Position numbers and translations under genes: made by a program. Below the pieces are notes generated by a model. That model saw only the letters and a program-made list of their open reading frames with translations, had not been told where the DNA came from and searched no databases. 64,000 nt of DNA from assembly GCF_017813355.1 (NCBI RefSeq), contig NZ_JAGIYZ010000011.1, positions 62,001 to 126,000 on the forward strand, read 5' to 3'. This document shows positions 25,033 through 34,448 of this stretch, in pieces; positions within the stretch are counted from its first letter, which is position 1, and every line of letters starts with the position of its first letter. The DNA comes from Roseomonas nitratireducens (GTDB lineage Bacteria; Pseudomonadota; Alphaproteobacteria; Acetobacterales; Acetobacteraceae).

Positions 25033-26493
25033 ATGCCCGATCCCGACCACCGTCCGACCCGGCGCGGCCTGTTCCTGGGCGCGGCCGGCGGCACCGCCGC
25101 GCTCGCCGCCTGCGGCCCGGCGCCGCAGGCCGACCTCGCGCTGATCTACAACCCTTCCGCCCGCCACCACGGCATCGACCGCAATCCCATCATCGTCATC
25201 CCCGGCCTGCTCGGCAGCCGGCTGCGCGACCCGGCATCGGGCCGCATCGTCTGGGGCGCCTTCGACGGCGACGCGGCCGATCCCGCCACGCCGGACGGGG
25301 CACGGCTGGTCGCGCTTCCCTTCACCGACATGATGGCGACGCCGGGGTCCGCCGTGCGGGCGGATGGCGTGCTCGACCGCGTGCGCATCCGGGTCGCCGG
25401 CATCCCGATCGCGCTGCAGGCCTATGCGGAGATCCTCAGCACGCTCGGCGTCGGCGGCTATCGCGACCAGGCGCTCGGCCTGGGGGGCGAGGTGAGCTAC
25501 GGCGACGACCACTTCACCTGCTTCCAGTTCGACTACGACTGGCGCCAGGACAACGTCGCCAATGCCCGCCGCCTGATGGCCTTCATGCGGGAGAAGCGCG
25601 CCTATGTGCAGGGCGAATACGCCCGCCGCTTCGGCGTGCGCGACGCGCCGGTGAAGTTCGACATCGCGGCGCATTCCATGGGCGGGCTCGTCGCGCGCTA
25701 CGCCATGCTCTACGGCGGGGCGGAACTGCCGGCGGACGGGTCCCTGCCGCGGCTGACGTACGAAGGCGCGGGGCTGATCGCTCGGCTGATCCAGATCGGC
25801 ACGCCGAATGGCGGCTCGCTCGATGCCTTCAAGGCGCTGGTCGATGGGCGGGATTTCGGCGCGCCGATCGTGCCCGCCTACAGCCCGGCGATCCTCGGCA
25901 CCTTTCCATCGATGTACCAGCTGCTGCCGCGCGCCCGCGCGCGGGCGGTCGTGGCGGGGGAGGAAGCGCTCGACCTGCACGACCCGGCCACCTGGCGGCG
26001 CATGGGATGGGGGCTCGCCAAGGCGGACAACGACCGGGACCTCGCGACGCTGATGCCGGGCGTGCCCGACGCGGCGGAGCGCCGGCGCGTCGCCCTGCTG
26101 CTGCAGGCGCGGCTGGTCGCCCGCGCGCGCGCCTTCGCCGCGGCGATGGACCGGCCCGTGAGCCTGCCCGCGGGCACGGAGCTGATGATCGTCGCCGGCG
26201 ACGCGATGCCGACCGCGTCGCGCATGCGGGCGGACCCTGCGAGCGGCGGCGTGGTGCAGGTCGCGACCGCGCCGGGCGATGCGCTGGTGCTGCGCGATTC
26301 CGCCCTGCTCGACCTGCGCCAGGGGCAGGAGGCGCGGGAGCCGGTGGTGCGCAGCCCGCTCGGCTTCAGCCGCACCCTCTTCCTGCCGCGGGAACACCTG
26401 GAACTGACCCGCGACCCGACCTTCCGCAACAACATCCTGTTCTGGCTGCTGGAGGAACCGCGCATCGCCGGCGCCGCGCCGGCGCGGCGCTGA
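25033..26493 (+). CDS. LCAT-like alpha/beta-hydrolase lipoprotein
   Basis: A 486-aa alpha/beta hydrolase related to lecithin:cholesterol acyltransferases. The N-terminus is a Tat-like lipoprotein signal: TRRGLFLGAAGGTAALAAC with lipobox LAAC. Hydrolase elements: oxyanion segment IIVIPGLLGSRL (about residue 55), the nucleophile elbow AHSMGGLVARY with Ser near 215, and the lid region FDYDWRQDN. The C-terminal His is probably in LPREHLELTRDP. Predicted to sit on the outer face of a membrane and act on lipid esters. Start ATG 25033 is preceded by GAAGGAAG. The last codons lie 9 bases from the convergent flavoprotein gene. Confidence 0.87.
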   Translation: MPDPDHRPTRRGLFLGAAGGTAALAACGPAPQADLALIYNPSARHHGIDRNPIIVIPGLLGSRLRDPASGRIVWGAFDGDAADPATPDGARLVALPFTDMMATPGSAVRADGVLDRVRIRVAGIPIALQAYAEILSTLGVGGYRDQALGLGGEVSYGDDHFTCFQFDYDWRQDNVANARRLMAFMREKRAYVQGEYARRFGVRDAPVKFDIAAHSMGGLVARYAMLYGGAELPADGSLPRLTYEGAGLIARLIQIGTPNGGSLDAFKALVDGRDFGAPIVPAYSPAILGTFPSMYQLLPRARARAVVAGEEALDLHDPATWRRMGWGLAKADNDRDLATLMPGVPDAAERRRVALLLQARLVARARAFAAAMDRPVSLPAGTELMIVAGDAMPTASRMRADPASGGVVQVATAPGDALVLRDSALLDLRQGQEAREPVVRSPLGFSRTLFLPREHLELTRDPTFRNNILFWLLEEPRIAGAAPARR

Positions 26494-26502
26494 CCCCGCG
26501 CG

Positions 26503-28236
26503 CTATTCCGCCGCCGTCGCCAGCAGGCTTTCGCCCGGCCGCAGCCGCGTGAAGGCGACGGGCTGCCAGCCGAGCGCGATGCGGCCTTCCCGCAGCGTCG
26601 CGACGGTGGCGGACAGGCCTTCGGCCTCGTCGCGCGTCGCGGGGAAATCCTCCCGCCAATGGGCGCCGCGGGATTCCTCGCGCGCCTGGGACGCGGCGAC
26701 GATGGCGCGGCTGACCAGCATCTGCGACTTGAGGTTCAGCCAGTCATGCCAGGTCAGGTTGAAGGCACGGTTGGCGCCATCGACGCCGGAGGCATCGAGT
26801 TCCGCCTCCAGCGCGTCGAGGCCGCGCGCGGCCTCCGCCAGGCCCGGCCCGTCGCGCAGGATGCCGGCCTTGTCCCACATCAGGTCGAGCAGCGCGTCGC
26901 GGATCGGCGAGAGGTTCTTCGCCGGTCTCGCGAAGGGCGAGGCGACGAAGGAAGCGGCTTCATCGAGCGCGGCTTCGTCCGGGTCCTCGAAAGTGCCTTC
27001 GCGCGGCACCCAGGCGCCCATCGCGTCGCCGGCGATTCCGCCGAAGACGGTGGAGTTCGCAACGCCGTTGCCGCCCAGCCGGTTCGCGCCGTGCACGCCG
27101 CCGGTATCCTCCCCCGCCGCGAAAAGGCCAGGCAGGTCGGTCGAGCCGTCGGCGCGGAAGACGAGGCCCCCCATCATGTAGTGCGCGGTCGGCACCACCG
27201 GCACGCGGCCGGCGGCGAGGTCGAAGCCCATGTCGGCGCAGCGTTCGACCATGCCCTTGAACTCGCGGCGGACGCGGTCGGGGCCGAGATGGCCCATCTC
27301 GATCCAGAGCCCGCCTTCCGCGTTCACGTTGCCGGCCAGGATCTCCCGCTGCATCGATCGGCTCACGATGTCGCGCGTCGCGCGTTCGCCGCGCGGGTCG
27401 TATTTGTGCATGAAGCGCTCGCCATCGCCGCCGAGCAGGTAGCCGCCGGCGCCGCGCAGCCCTTCCTCGATGATGGTGCCGGACATGCGCGTCCCCGGGC
27501 CCGCCAGCACGCCGGTCGGGTGGAACTGCACCATCTCCATGTCGCGCAGCGGCAGGCCCGCGCGCAGCGCCATCGCCATCCCGTCGCAGGCCTTGTCGCC
27601 CGATGGCGTGTGGTACTTGTACATGGTCGGCCCGCCGCCGGTGCCCAGCAGCACGGCCTTGGCCTGCACGAAGACCAGCCCGCCCGTGCGCATGTCGATC
27701 AGCAGCACGCCCGCGATGCGGGCCCCGTCCTTGGCGCGGACCAGGGCGACGGCGCGATGTTCCTCCATGCGGTGGATGCCGCGCGCCCAGACCTGCTCGG
27801 CCAGGCGGTTGACGATCTCGATCCCCGTCAGGTCGCCCTTGTGCACGGTGCGGTCGAAGGTCTGCCCCGCGAAGGCCTTCTGGTGGATCGTGCCGTCCGG
27901 GTTGCGGTCGAAGAAACAGCCCCAGCGGTTCTCGAGGTCGCGGATGCGGCGCTGCGCGCCCACCACCAGCGTCCAGGCGAGGTCCTGGTCGTTCAGCCAC
28001 TTGCCGCCTTCGAGCGTGTCCATAAAGTGGCGCTCGGCGGAATCCCCCGCGGCGATGGCGACGTTGTAGCCACCCTGGACCATGCGGGTGCAGCCGCATT
28101 TGCCGAGCAGGCCCTTGACCGCGATGGTCACGTCGAGTTGCGGCGCGGTGTCCTTCGCGTGCAGGGCCGCGAGCAGACCGGCGCCGCCGGCGCCCAGGAC
28201 GAGGATGTCGGTGCGGCGGCGGGCGATGGCGGTCAT
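26503..28236 (-). CDS. Succinate dehydrogenase/fumarate reductase flavoprotein subunit
   Basis: A 577-aa FAD subunit. FAD-binding GAGGAGLLAAL at 15-25. Active-site segments: HPTGVL near 240, RGERATRDIVSR near 290, HYMMGGL near 350 and GANRLGGNGVANSTVFGG near 385. The covalent-FAD histidine of SdhA/FrdA (in SHT) is replaced by Cys49 (GCTRMVQGG), so FAD may be bound non-covalently or through Cys. It is the last gene of a nine-gene operon; the ATG overlaps the 67-aa ORF (ATGA). Partner FeS subunit and two membrane anchors are the first three genes, which makes a quinone-linked complex likely. Direction (succinate oxidation or fumarate reduction) cannot be read from sequence. Confidence 0.88.
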   Translation of the reverse strand: MTAIARRRTDILVLGAGGAGLLAALHAKDTAPQLDVTIAVKGLLGKCGCTRMVQGGYNVAIAAGDSAERHFMDTLEGGKWLNDQDLAWTLVVGAQRRIRDLENRWGCFFDRNPDGTIHQKAFAGQTFDRTVHKGDLTGIEIVNRLAEQVWARGIHRMEEHRAVALVRAKDGARIAGVLLIDMRTGGLVFVQAKAVLLGTGGGPTMYKYHTPSGDKACDGMAMALRAGLPLRDMEMVQFHPTGVLAGPGTRMSGTIIEEGLRGAGGYLLGGDGERFMHKYDPRGERATRDIVSRSMQREILAGNVNAEGGLWIEMGHLGPDRVRREFKGMVERCADMGFDLAAGRVPVVPTAHYMMGGLVFRADGSTDLPGLFAAGEDTGGVHGANRLGGNGVANSTVFGGIAGDAMGAWVPREGTFEDPDEAALDEAASFVASPFARPAKNLSPIRDALLDLMWDKAGILRDGPGLAEAARGLDALEAELDASGVDGANRAFNLTWHDWLNLKSQMLVSRAIVAASQAREESRGAHWREDFPATRDEAEGLSATVATLREGRIALGWQPVAFTRLRPGESLLATAAE

Positions 28237-28436
28237 CGCGGCCCCCGCGGGCTTGCGGGGACGCCGCAGTTGCAATCCTCGGCCGGGGCGGATTGCAGGC
28301 GCGGCGGCGGCACCGGCAGGTCGCGCTCGCCCGTGCCATAGGCGCGCCCGAGGACCAGGATCATCGTGACCTGCCCGAGCGGCGGCGGCATGACCTGCAT
28401 GAGGAACAGCAGCGGCAGGGCGACCAGGCTGATCAT
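28233..28436 (-). CDS. 67-aa membrane-associated small protein in the fumarase/SDH operon
   Basis: Coupled by ATGA to the fumarase beta gene upstream and to the flavoprotein gene downstream, which argues that it is translated. Residues 1-30 are hydrophobic (MISLVALPLLFLMQVMPPPL) and could be one membrane helix or an uncleaved signal. The tail is Pro-rich with a CNC motif (EDCNCGVP). No family recognised. It might help maturation or anchoring of the flavoprotein subunit, by position only. Confidence 0.6.
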   Translation of the reverse strand: MISLVALPLLFLMQVMPPPLGQVTMILVLGRAYGTGERDLPVPPPRLQSAPAEDCNCGVPASPRGPR

Positions 28437-29041
28437 GCCGCCCCCAGCTTTTCCAGCACCGCCTGGCGCCGCTTCGCCGCTTCGGCGTTCACCGCCGCGT
28501 AGAGGCTGCCGCCATGCGCGTCCATCGCCACCAGCAGCGGCCCGAAGCCCTTGATGCGGAACTTGTAGAGGCTCTCCGGGTTCAGGTCGTCGAGGTCGAC
28601 ATCCTCCACCGCCTCGATCCAGGTCGTCTCCAGCGCCGCGGCGCCGCCGACCACGGCGAGATAGGCGCCGCCGAGGTCGCGGAAGGCGTCGAGCGAGCCT
28701 TCGCGCAGGCCCCCCTTGCCGATGATGATGCGCACGCCCTCGCGTTCCATCAGCGGGCGGGTGAAGCGTTCCATGCGGTCGGAGGTGGTGGTGCCCACGC
28801 ACACCGCCTCGTAGCCCGAATGGTTGGTCCCTGACCGTTCCACCTTCCGCAGGTTGGGCGCGGTGTGGATCACGGCATGGCCGCGCAGGTCGAACTTCGT
28901 CCGCCGGCCATGGTCGAACATGTGGATCTGCGTCGCGTCGCGGATGCCGTAGAGCGTTTCCTCGAGCGTCACCGTGTCGCCGGCGCGGAGTTCGCGAACC
29001 TGGGCCTCGGTGATCGGCATCGACAGGACATGATGCGTCAT
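28433..29041 (-). CDS. Class I fumarate hydratase / tartrate dehydratase, beta subunit
   Basis: A 202-aa protein matching the C-terminal (beta) half of class I fumarases and TtdB. Segments GTNHSGYEAVCVGTTTSDRM, IIIGKGGL, YLAVVGGAAAL and WIEAVEDVDLDDLNPESLYKFRIKGFGPLLVAMD are diagnostic. With the alpha subunit (29529-30437) it forms an Fe-S hydro-lyase, fumarate/malate or L-tartrate type. A GNAT gene lies between the two subunit genes; its stop overlaps this ATG. Fumarate hydration fits the adjoining flavoprotein complex better than tartrate. Confidence 0.9.
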   Translation of the reverse strand: MTHHVLSMPITEAQVRELRAGDTVTLEETLYGIRDATQIHMFDHGRRTKFDLRGHAVIHTAPNLRKVERSGTNHSGYEAVCVGTTTSDRMERFTRPLMEREGVRIIIGKGGLREGSLDAFRDLGGAYLAVVGGAAALETTWIEAVEDVDLDDLNPESLYKFRIKGFGPLLVAMDAHGGSLYAAVNAEAAKRRQAVLEKLGAA

Positions 29042-29526
29042 GCGGCGTTTCCTTCCGGCCAGGCGCCGGCCGCGGCCCGCGCCAGCGCTTCCCCCGTCAC
29101 ACGATAGAAGATTTTTCCGGCTGGCACGACGCCGAGCCCGGCATAGAAGCGGCGCGCGCGGGCGTTCGTCGCATCCGTCGTCCAGTCGATGCGCGTGTAG
29201 CCGCGTTCGCGCGCGAAGCGCATCGCGCCGGTCATCAGCGCACGCGCCACGCCGGTGCCGCGCGCGGCTTCCGCGACGTAGAGATCCTTCAGCAGCAACC
29301 CCCAGGTGAAGTCGAAGGCGGGGAAGAAGCCGGAGAGGGAGACGAAGCCGGTGCCGTCACGCGCCACCAGGCAGAAAGGGCCCGCGCGGCCGGCGGACGT
29401 GGTCAACGCCTCCGCCGCCGCGGCCAGCGTCGCGGCGTCGGTCCGTTCCGCGTAGAAGCGCCCCATCTCGGCGAGCAGCGGCAGCAGCGCCGCGCGATCC
29501 GCCGGGCCTGCCTGCGCGATCTCCAT
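29038..29526 (-). CDS. GNAT-family N-acetyltransferase
   Basis: A 162-aa acetyltransferase. Acetyl-CoA motif A is LLLKDLYVAEAARGTGVARALMTGAMRFARERG (R-x-x-G-x-A type, residues 85-115), and motif B contains TDATNARARRFYAGLG. Its start is two bases after the fumarase alpha stop, and its stop overlaps fumarase beta, so it is built into the operon. Substrate unknown; regulation of the operon enzymes by lysine acetylation would be speculation. Confidence 0.87.
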   Translation of the reverse strand: MEIAQAGPADRAALLPLLAEMGRFYAERTDAATLAAAAEALTTSAGRAGPFCLVARDGTGFVSLSGFFPAFDFTWGLLLKDLYVAEAARGTGVARALMTGAMRFARERGYTRIDWTTDATNARARRFYAGLGVVPAGKIFYRVTGEALARAAAGAWPEGNAA

Positions 29527-29528
29527 CC

Positions 29529-30437
29529 TCAGAAGCCGATCGCCACGCCCTCGGGCGTGAAGGTCGCACTCGCGCGCCGCGCCGAATGGCACTGGATGTT
29601 CACCGCGACGGGATTCATCGTGATGTGCGTCGCGGCCGTTTCCACATGCACGGCGAAGGCGGTGGAATCGCCGCCCAGCCCCTGCGGGCCGATGCCGAGG
29701 CTGTTCACCGCCTCGCTCAGCTCGGCTTCCAGCTTCGCCCCTTCCGCATCGGCGCAGCGCGACCCGAGCGGCCGCGTCGCCGCGACCTTGGCAAGATGCA
29801 TGCACAAATCCGAGGTGCCGCCGACGCCCACGCCCACGATGGTCGGCGGGCAGACCTTGCCGCCGGCCTGGATCACGCGGTCCACCACGAAGCGCTTCAC
29901 CGCGGCGACGCCGTCGGCCGGGATCAGCATCTGCAGGAAGGACCCGTTCTCGGACCCCGACCCCTTCGGGATCATCTCGAGGCGCAACTCGCGCTCGGCA
30001 TCGGTGAAGTCGATGTTGATGACGGGCACGCGCTCCCCGCAGGAGGTGTGCTCGTTCTTCCGAGTGATGGGATGGACGACGGAAGACCGCAGCGGATGCT
30101 CGCGCGTGGCGCGCGCCGTGCCCCGCGCGATCGCTTCCTTCAGCGCCCAGCCATCCACCTGCACGTGGCGCCCGACCAGGACGTTGAAGATCGGGATGCC
30201 GGTGTCCTGGCAGAGCAGGTTGTCCATCCGTTCCGCCACGCCGATGTTCTCGATCATGGTCGCCAGGATCGTCTTCGCGGTCGCGTCCGTCTCGCTGCCG
30301 TCCAGCCGCGCGAAGCCCGCCTTGATGTCGTCCGGCAGGATCTTGCAGGCGCGGATGTAGAGCAGCTTCGCCGCTTCCTCGATCGCCTCGGGCTCGATGC
30401 GCAACGGCTCGACACCCGGCTTCGTCATCAGCGTCAT
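29529..30437 (-). CDS. Class I fumarate hydratase / tartrate dehydratase, alpha subunit
   Basis: A 302-aa protein corresponding to the N-terminal (alpha) half of class I fumarases and TtdA. Fe-S ligands expected from the family: C76 in CQDTG and C196 in CPPTIVGVGVGG; C211-region DLCMHLAK may provide the third. The [4Fe-4S] cluster would be oxygen-labile. The sequence PKGSGSENGS is the alpha-subunit loop. Pairs with the beta subunit encoded one gene downstream. The 4Fe-4S enzyme would supply or remove fumarate for the flavoprotein complex. Confidence 0.9.
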   Translation of the reverse strand: MTLMTKPGVEPLRIEPEAIEEAAKLLYIRACKILPDDIKAGFARLDGSETDATAKTILATMIENIGVAERMDNLLCQDTGIPIFNVLVGRHVQVDGWALKEAIARGTARATREHPLRSSVVHPITRKNEHTSCGERVPVINIDFTDAERELRLEMIPKGSGSENGSFLQMLIPADGVAAVKRFVVDRVIQAGGKVCPPTIVGVGVGGTSDLCMHLAKVAATRPLGSRCADAEGAKLEAELSEAVNSLGIGPQGLGGDSTAFAVHVETAATHITMNPVAVNIQCHSARRASATFTPEGVAIGF

Positions 30438-30458
30438 GGCGCGCCTTTTCCCTCCCGT

Positions 30459-31190
30459 TCAGACCAGCAGCGAGATGCCCGAGACGAGCAGCAGCCCCAG
30501 CAATACCACGCGGAAGCCCTGCGCGGGCAGCACCCTGTAGGCGCGCAGGCCCAGCCAGGTGCCCAGCACCAGCGCGGGCGTGGCGAGCGCGGCCAGCACC
30601 AGCGACTGCATCGTGAAGAAGCCCGCCAGCGCCAGCCCCACCGTGGTCAGCGCCTGCATGAAGACGATGAAGGGCTGCATGAAGGCCCGCGCCCGGTCCT
30701 TCGGCCAGCCCTGGATGTCCGACCACATCGCCGGCAGGGCGCCGACGAAGCCGCCGATGCCACCGAGGATGCCCGAGGCGAAGCCGATCGCGCCATCGGC
30801 CGCGCGGCTGCCGCGAACCTCCGGCGGCGCCATGCGCAGCGCGATGCGGGCCAGCATGTAGCCGGCATAGACCACCAGCAGCAGGCCGACGAAGCCCACG
30901 ATCACACCCGCCGGCCCGCGCGAGAGCACCAGCAGCCCGACCGGCACGCCGAGCAGCGCCAGCCCCACGAAGAACCGCATGCGCGGCCATTCGATCTGCT
31001 TCCACAGCGTGGGCAGGCTCATCCCCTGGGAGATCAGGCTGCCCAGCACCAGCACCGGCGCGGTCAGGGTGGGCGGCACCGCGTGCAGCAGGATGCCGGC
31101 CGCGACCAGCACGAAGGCGAAGCCCGCCATGCCGGAGCAGAAGCCCGCCACGAAGCAGGCCCCGGCGACGAGCGCCGCCTCAGACCACAT
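30459..31190 (-). CDS. TauE/SafE-family membrane transporter
   Basis: A 243-aa inner-membrane protein with about eight hydrophobic helices. The family repeats GFCSGMAGFAFVLVAAGILLHA (N-terminal half) and GFASGILGGIGGFVGALPAMW (C-terminal half) are visible. TauE/SafE proteins export or import small anions such as sulfoacetate or sulfite. Here it lies inside a fumarase/SDH operon and overlaps the anchor gene by 11 bases, so an organic-acid substrate is conceivable but not shown. Confidence 0.85.
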   Translation of the reverse strand: MWSEAALVAGACFVAGFCSGMAGFAFVLVAAGILLHAVPPTLTAPVLVLGSLISQGMSLPTLWKQIEWPRMRFFVGLALLGVPVGLLVLSRGPAGVIVGFVGLLLVVYAGYMLARIALRMAPPEVRGSRAADGAIGFASGILGGIGGFVGALPAMWSDIQGWPKDRARAFMQPFIVFMQALTTVGLALAGFFTMQSLVLAALATPALVLGTWLGLRAYRVLPAQGFRVVLLGLLLVSGISLLV

Positions 31191-31521
31191 TGAGCAGGAA
31201 CAACAGGCCGGCGAGCAGCGCGAGCCCGGCGGAGGCCGCGACCATGTCCTTCTGCCGCCGCCGCCAGCCGAGGAATTCCAGCGCCATCACGCGCAGCCCG
31301 CCCGCGAGATGCGCGGCGAGCAGCACGACGAGGATCGTCTCGGCGGCCTTGACCAGCGGGTTGTCCGCCCAGCGGAGGAAGCCCTCGAGCCGCGCCTCGC
31401 CCTCGATCGCCGTGCCCAGCGCCCAGAAATGCAGCGGCAGGAACAGCGCCAGCAGCAGGCCGGAGACGCGATGCACCAGGAAGGCGATCCAGGTCGGATG
31501 CGAACGGGTGCGCAGGTCCAT
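31180..31521 (-). CDS. Succinate dehydrogenase-type cytochrome b/membrane anchor (SdhC-like)
   Basis: A 113-aa protein with three hydrophobic helices. Helix 1 contains HRVSGLLLALFLPLHFWALG, matching the quinone-site (S, R) and heme-side His region of SdhC-type anchors, and helix 2 has LLAAHLAGGLRVMALE. The ATG shares its A with the previous stop (TGATG). Together with the second anchor it should bind the flavoprotein/FeS pair to the membrane and bind quinone and one or more hemes. Confidence 0.82.
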   Translation of the reverse strand: MDLRTRSHPTWIAFLVHRVSGLLLALFLPLHFWALGTAIEGEARLEGFLRWADNPLVKAAETILVVLLAAHLAGGLRVMALEFLGWRRRQKDMVAASAGLALLAGLLFLLNVV

Positions 31522-31874
31522 CAGGCGTAGAGCCCGATCGCGGCGCGGATGCCGAAGGCGGCGGTGGCGAGGCCCGCCGCGAGCCAGGCCAGGTCTGCGC
31601 CGCGTCCGCGCAGGCCGATCGTCTCCGCGGCGATGGCGCGCAGCCCGATCGCGCCATGCAGCCCGGCGGCCAGCGCGAAGACCACGTAGAAGATCAGCCA
31701 GCCTTCGTGCCCCTGCAGCCGGCCGAGGATTTCCGTGGCACTCAGCCCGCCCCGCACGGCGCCGATGATGGTGACGAGGTGCACCGTGACTGCGACGGCG
31801 AGCAGCATCGCCGTGACGCGCTGCACGACCCACAGATGTGTCTGTCCGCGGATTGCCTGGCGCGACCGATTCAC
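31521..31874 (-). CDS. Succinate dehydrogenase-type second membrane anchor (SdhD-like)
   Basis: Three hydrophobic helices after a short cytoplasmic start: LWVVQRVTAMLLAVAVTVHL, LIFYVVFALAAGLHGAIGL and LAWLAAGLATAAFGIRAAI, each of the first two with a His suitable for heme. The start is uncertain. I give GTG 31874 (117 aa; GGAGG lies directly upstream), which lies in the second half of a 69-bp tandem duplication; an identical GTG at 31943 in the other copy is in frame and would add 23 residues. No ATG is available before the first helix except inside it. Confidence 0.7.
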   Translation of the reverse strand: MNRSRQAIRGQTHLWVVQRVTAMLLAVAVTVHLVTIIGAVRGGLSATEILGRLQGHEGWLIFYVVFALAAGLHGAIGLRAIAAETIGLRGRGADLAWLAAGLATAAFGIRAAIGLYA

Positions 31875-31991
31875 GCCTCCGGTGCTCGCCTCCGGCTCCG
31901 CCCTGCGGCGATCGGGCGCGCTTGTCTGGCGCGACCGATTCACGCCTGCGGTGCTCGCCTCCGGCTCCGCCCTGCGGCGATCGGGCGCGCT
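31857..31991. repeat. 69-bp-period tandem duplication at the start of the SdhD-like gene
   Basis: 66 bases are repeated with one mismatch (C/G) at a period of 69 (31857-31922 and 31926-31991). The unit begins with CTGGCGCGACCGATTCACGC on the plus strand and ends at the first base of the FeS-subunit stop codon. The period is 23 codons, so the reading frame is kept and the GTG start with its GGAGG is doubled. Confidence 0.9.
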
Positions 31992-32728
31992 CACCGCCGC
32001 CCCAGCAGCGTGTCCCAGAACAGCGTCCGCTTCAGCCCGGCGATGGCCGAGGAAGGATCGAGGTTCTTCGGGCAGCGTTCCGTGCAGGATTGCGTCGAAT
32101 GGCAGGAATGGCAGCCGGCATCGCCGGCGACGGCCTCCAGCCGCTCGCCCCGCGCGCCGTCGCGCACGTCGTTCACCAGGGTCCAGGCGCGGTTCATCGC
32201 GGCGGGGCCGAGGTAGTCCGGGTTCCAGGCCACCACGTCGCAACTGGCGTAGCAGACGGCGCAGCCGATGCACTCGATGCCCGCATCCGCTTCCCGCCGC
32301 GCCTTGGACCCCGGCGGCACGACCGCGAAATCCTCCGGCACCGCGCCGTCCGGCGCGTCCTTCGGCTGGAAGGACCCCTTCGCGCGCTGCCACTTGTCGA
32401 AGAAGGGCGCGAGGTCGGCGGCGAGGTCCCGGATGACCGGCAGGTTCGCGAGCGGGCGCAGTTCCAGCGCGCCATCGGCATCGACGACCTTGCGCACATG
32501 CGTCCGGCAGGTCCAGCGCGCGCGGCCATTCACCGTCATGGCGCAGGACCCGCACATGCCGACGCGGCAGGCGAAGCGATAGGCGAGGGAGGGATCGAGC
32601 TCCCGCTGGATATGCGTGACGACGTCGAGCACGGTCTGGTTCGCGCGCGCCGGCACATCGTAGCGCGCGAAGCCGCCGTCTTCGCCGCCGCGCCACACGC
32701 TGACCTTGAGGCTGGCCGCTTCGGCCAT
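31991..32728 (-). CDS. Succinate dehydrogenase/fumarate reductase iron-sulfur subunit
   Basis: A 245-aa FeS subunit. The N-terminal ferredoxin domain has the 2Fe-2S ligands CRVGMCGSC plus a later Cys (WTC). The C-terminal domain has CIGCAVCYASC for 4Fe-4S and CHSCHSTQSC...CPKNLDP for the remaining cluster. The Pro that normally follows the fourth Cys of the second motif is Asp. First gene of the nine-gene operon; a palindromic operator (32764-32782) lies 36 bases upstream. The subunit should pass electrons between FAD and the anchor quinone site. Confidence 0.9.
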   Translation of the reverse strand: MAEAASLKVSVWRGGEDGGFARYDVPARANQTVLDVVTHIQRELDPSLAYRFACRVGMCGSCAMTVNGRARWTCRTHVRKVVDADGALELRPLANLPVIRDLAADLAPFFDKWQRAKGSFQPKDAPDGAVPEDFAVVPPGSKARREADAGIECIGCAVCYASCDVVAWNPDYLGPAAMNRAWTLVNDVRDGARGERLEAVAGDAGCHSCHSTQSCTERCPKNLDPSSAIAGLKRTLFWDTLLGRR

Positions 32729-32763
32729 GCGCTTCTCCCCTGGACGCGCCCGAGACTACCGGC

Positions 32764-32782
32764 GCTGGACAGGCTGTCCAGC
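32764..32782. promoter_or_regulatory. Palindromic operator between divergent operons
   Basis: Perfect inverted repeat GCTGGACA-GGC-TGTCCAGC in the 91-base gap between the SDH-like operon (minus) and the ThDP enzyme (plus). Symmetry, 8-base arms and central position suggest a dimeric regulator controlling both directions. It is too short to be a convincing terminator and lies upstream of both genes. Regulator unknown. Confidence 0.5.
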
Positions 32783-32819
32783 CCGTGGCGAGGTGCGCGC
32801 AAACCCACGGAGGAAACGC

Positions 32820-34448
<1,629 letters not shown>

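Noticed and set aside
24856-25144. Overlapping frames upstream of the LCAT-like lipoprotein
   Set aside because: They are read-through of the DUF547 gene in other frames; the lipoprotein signal and ribosome binding site fix the start at 25033.
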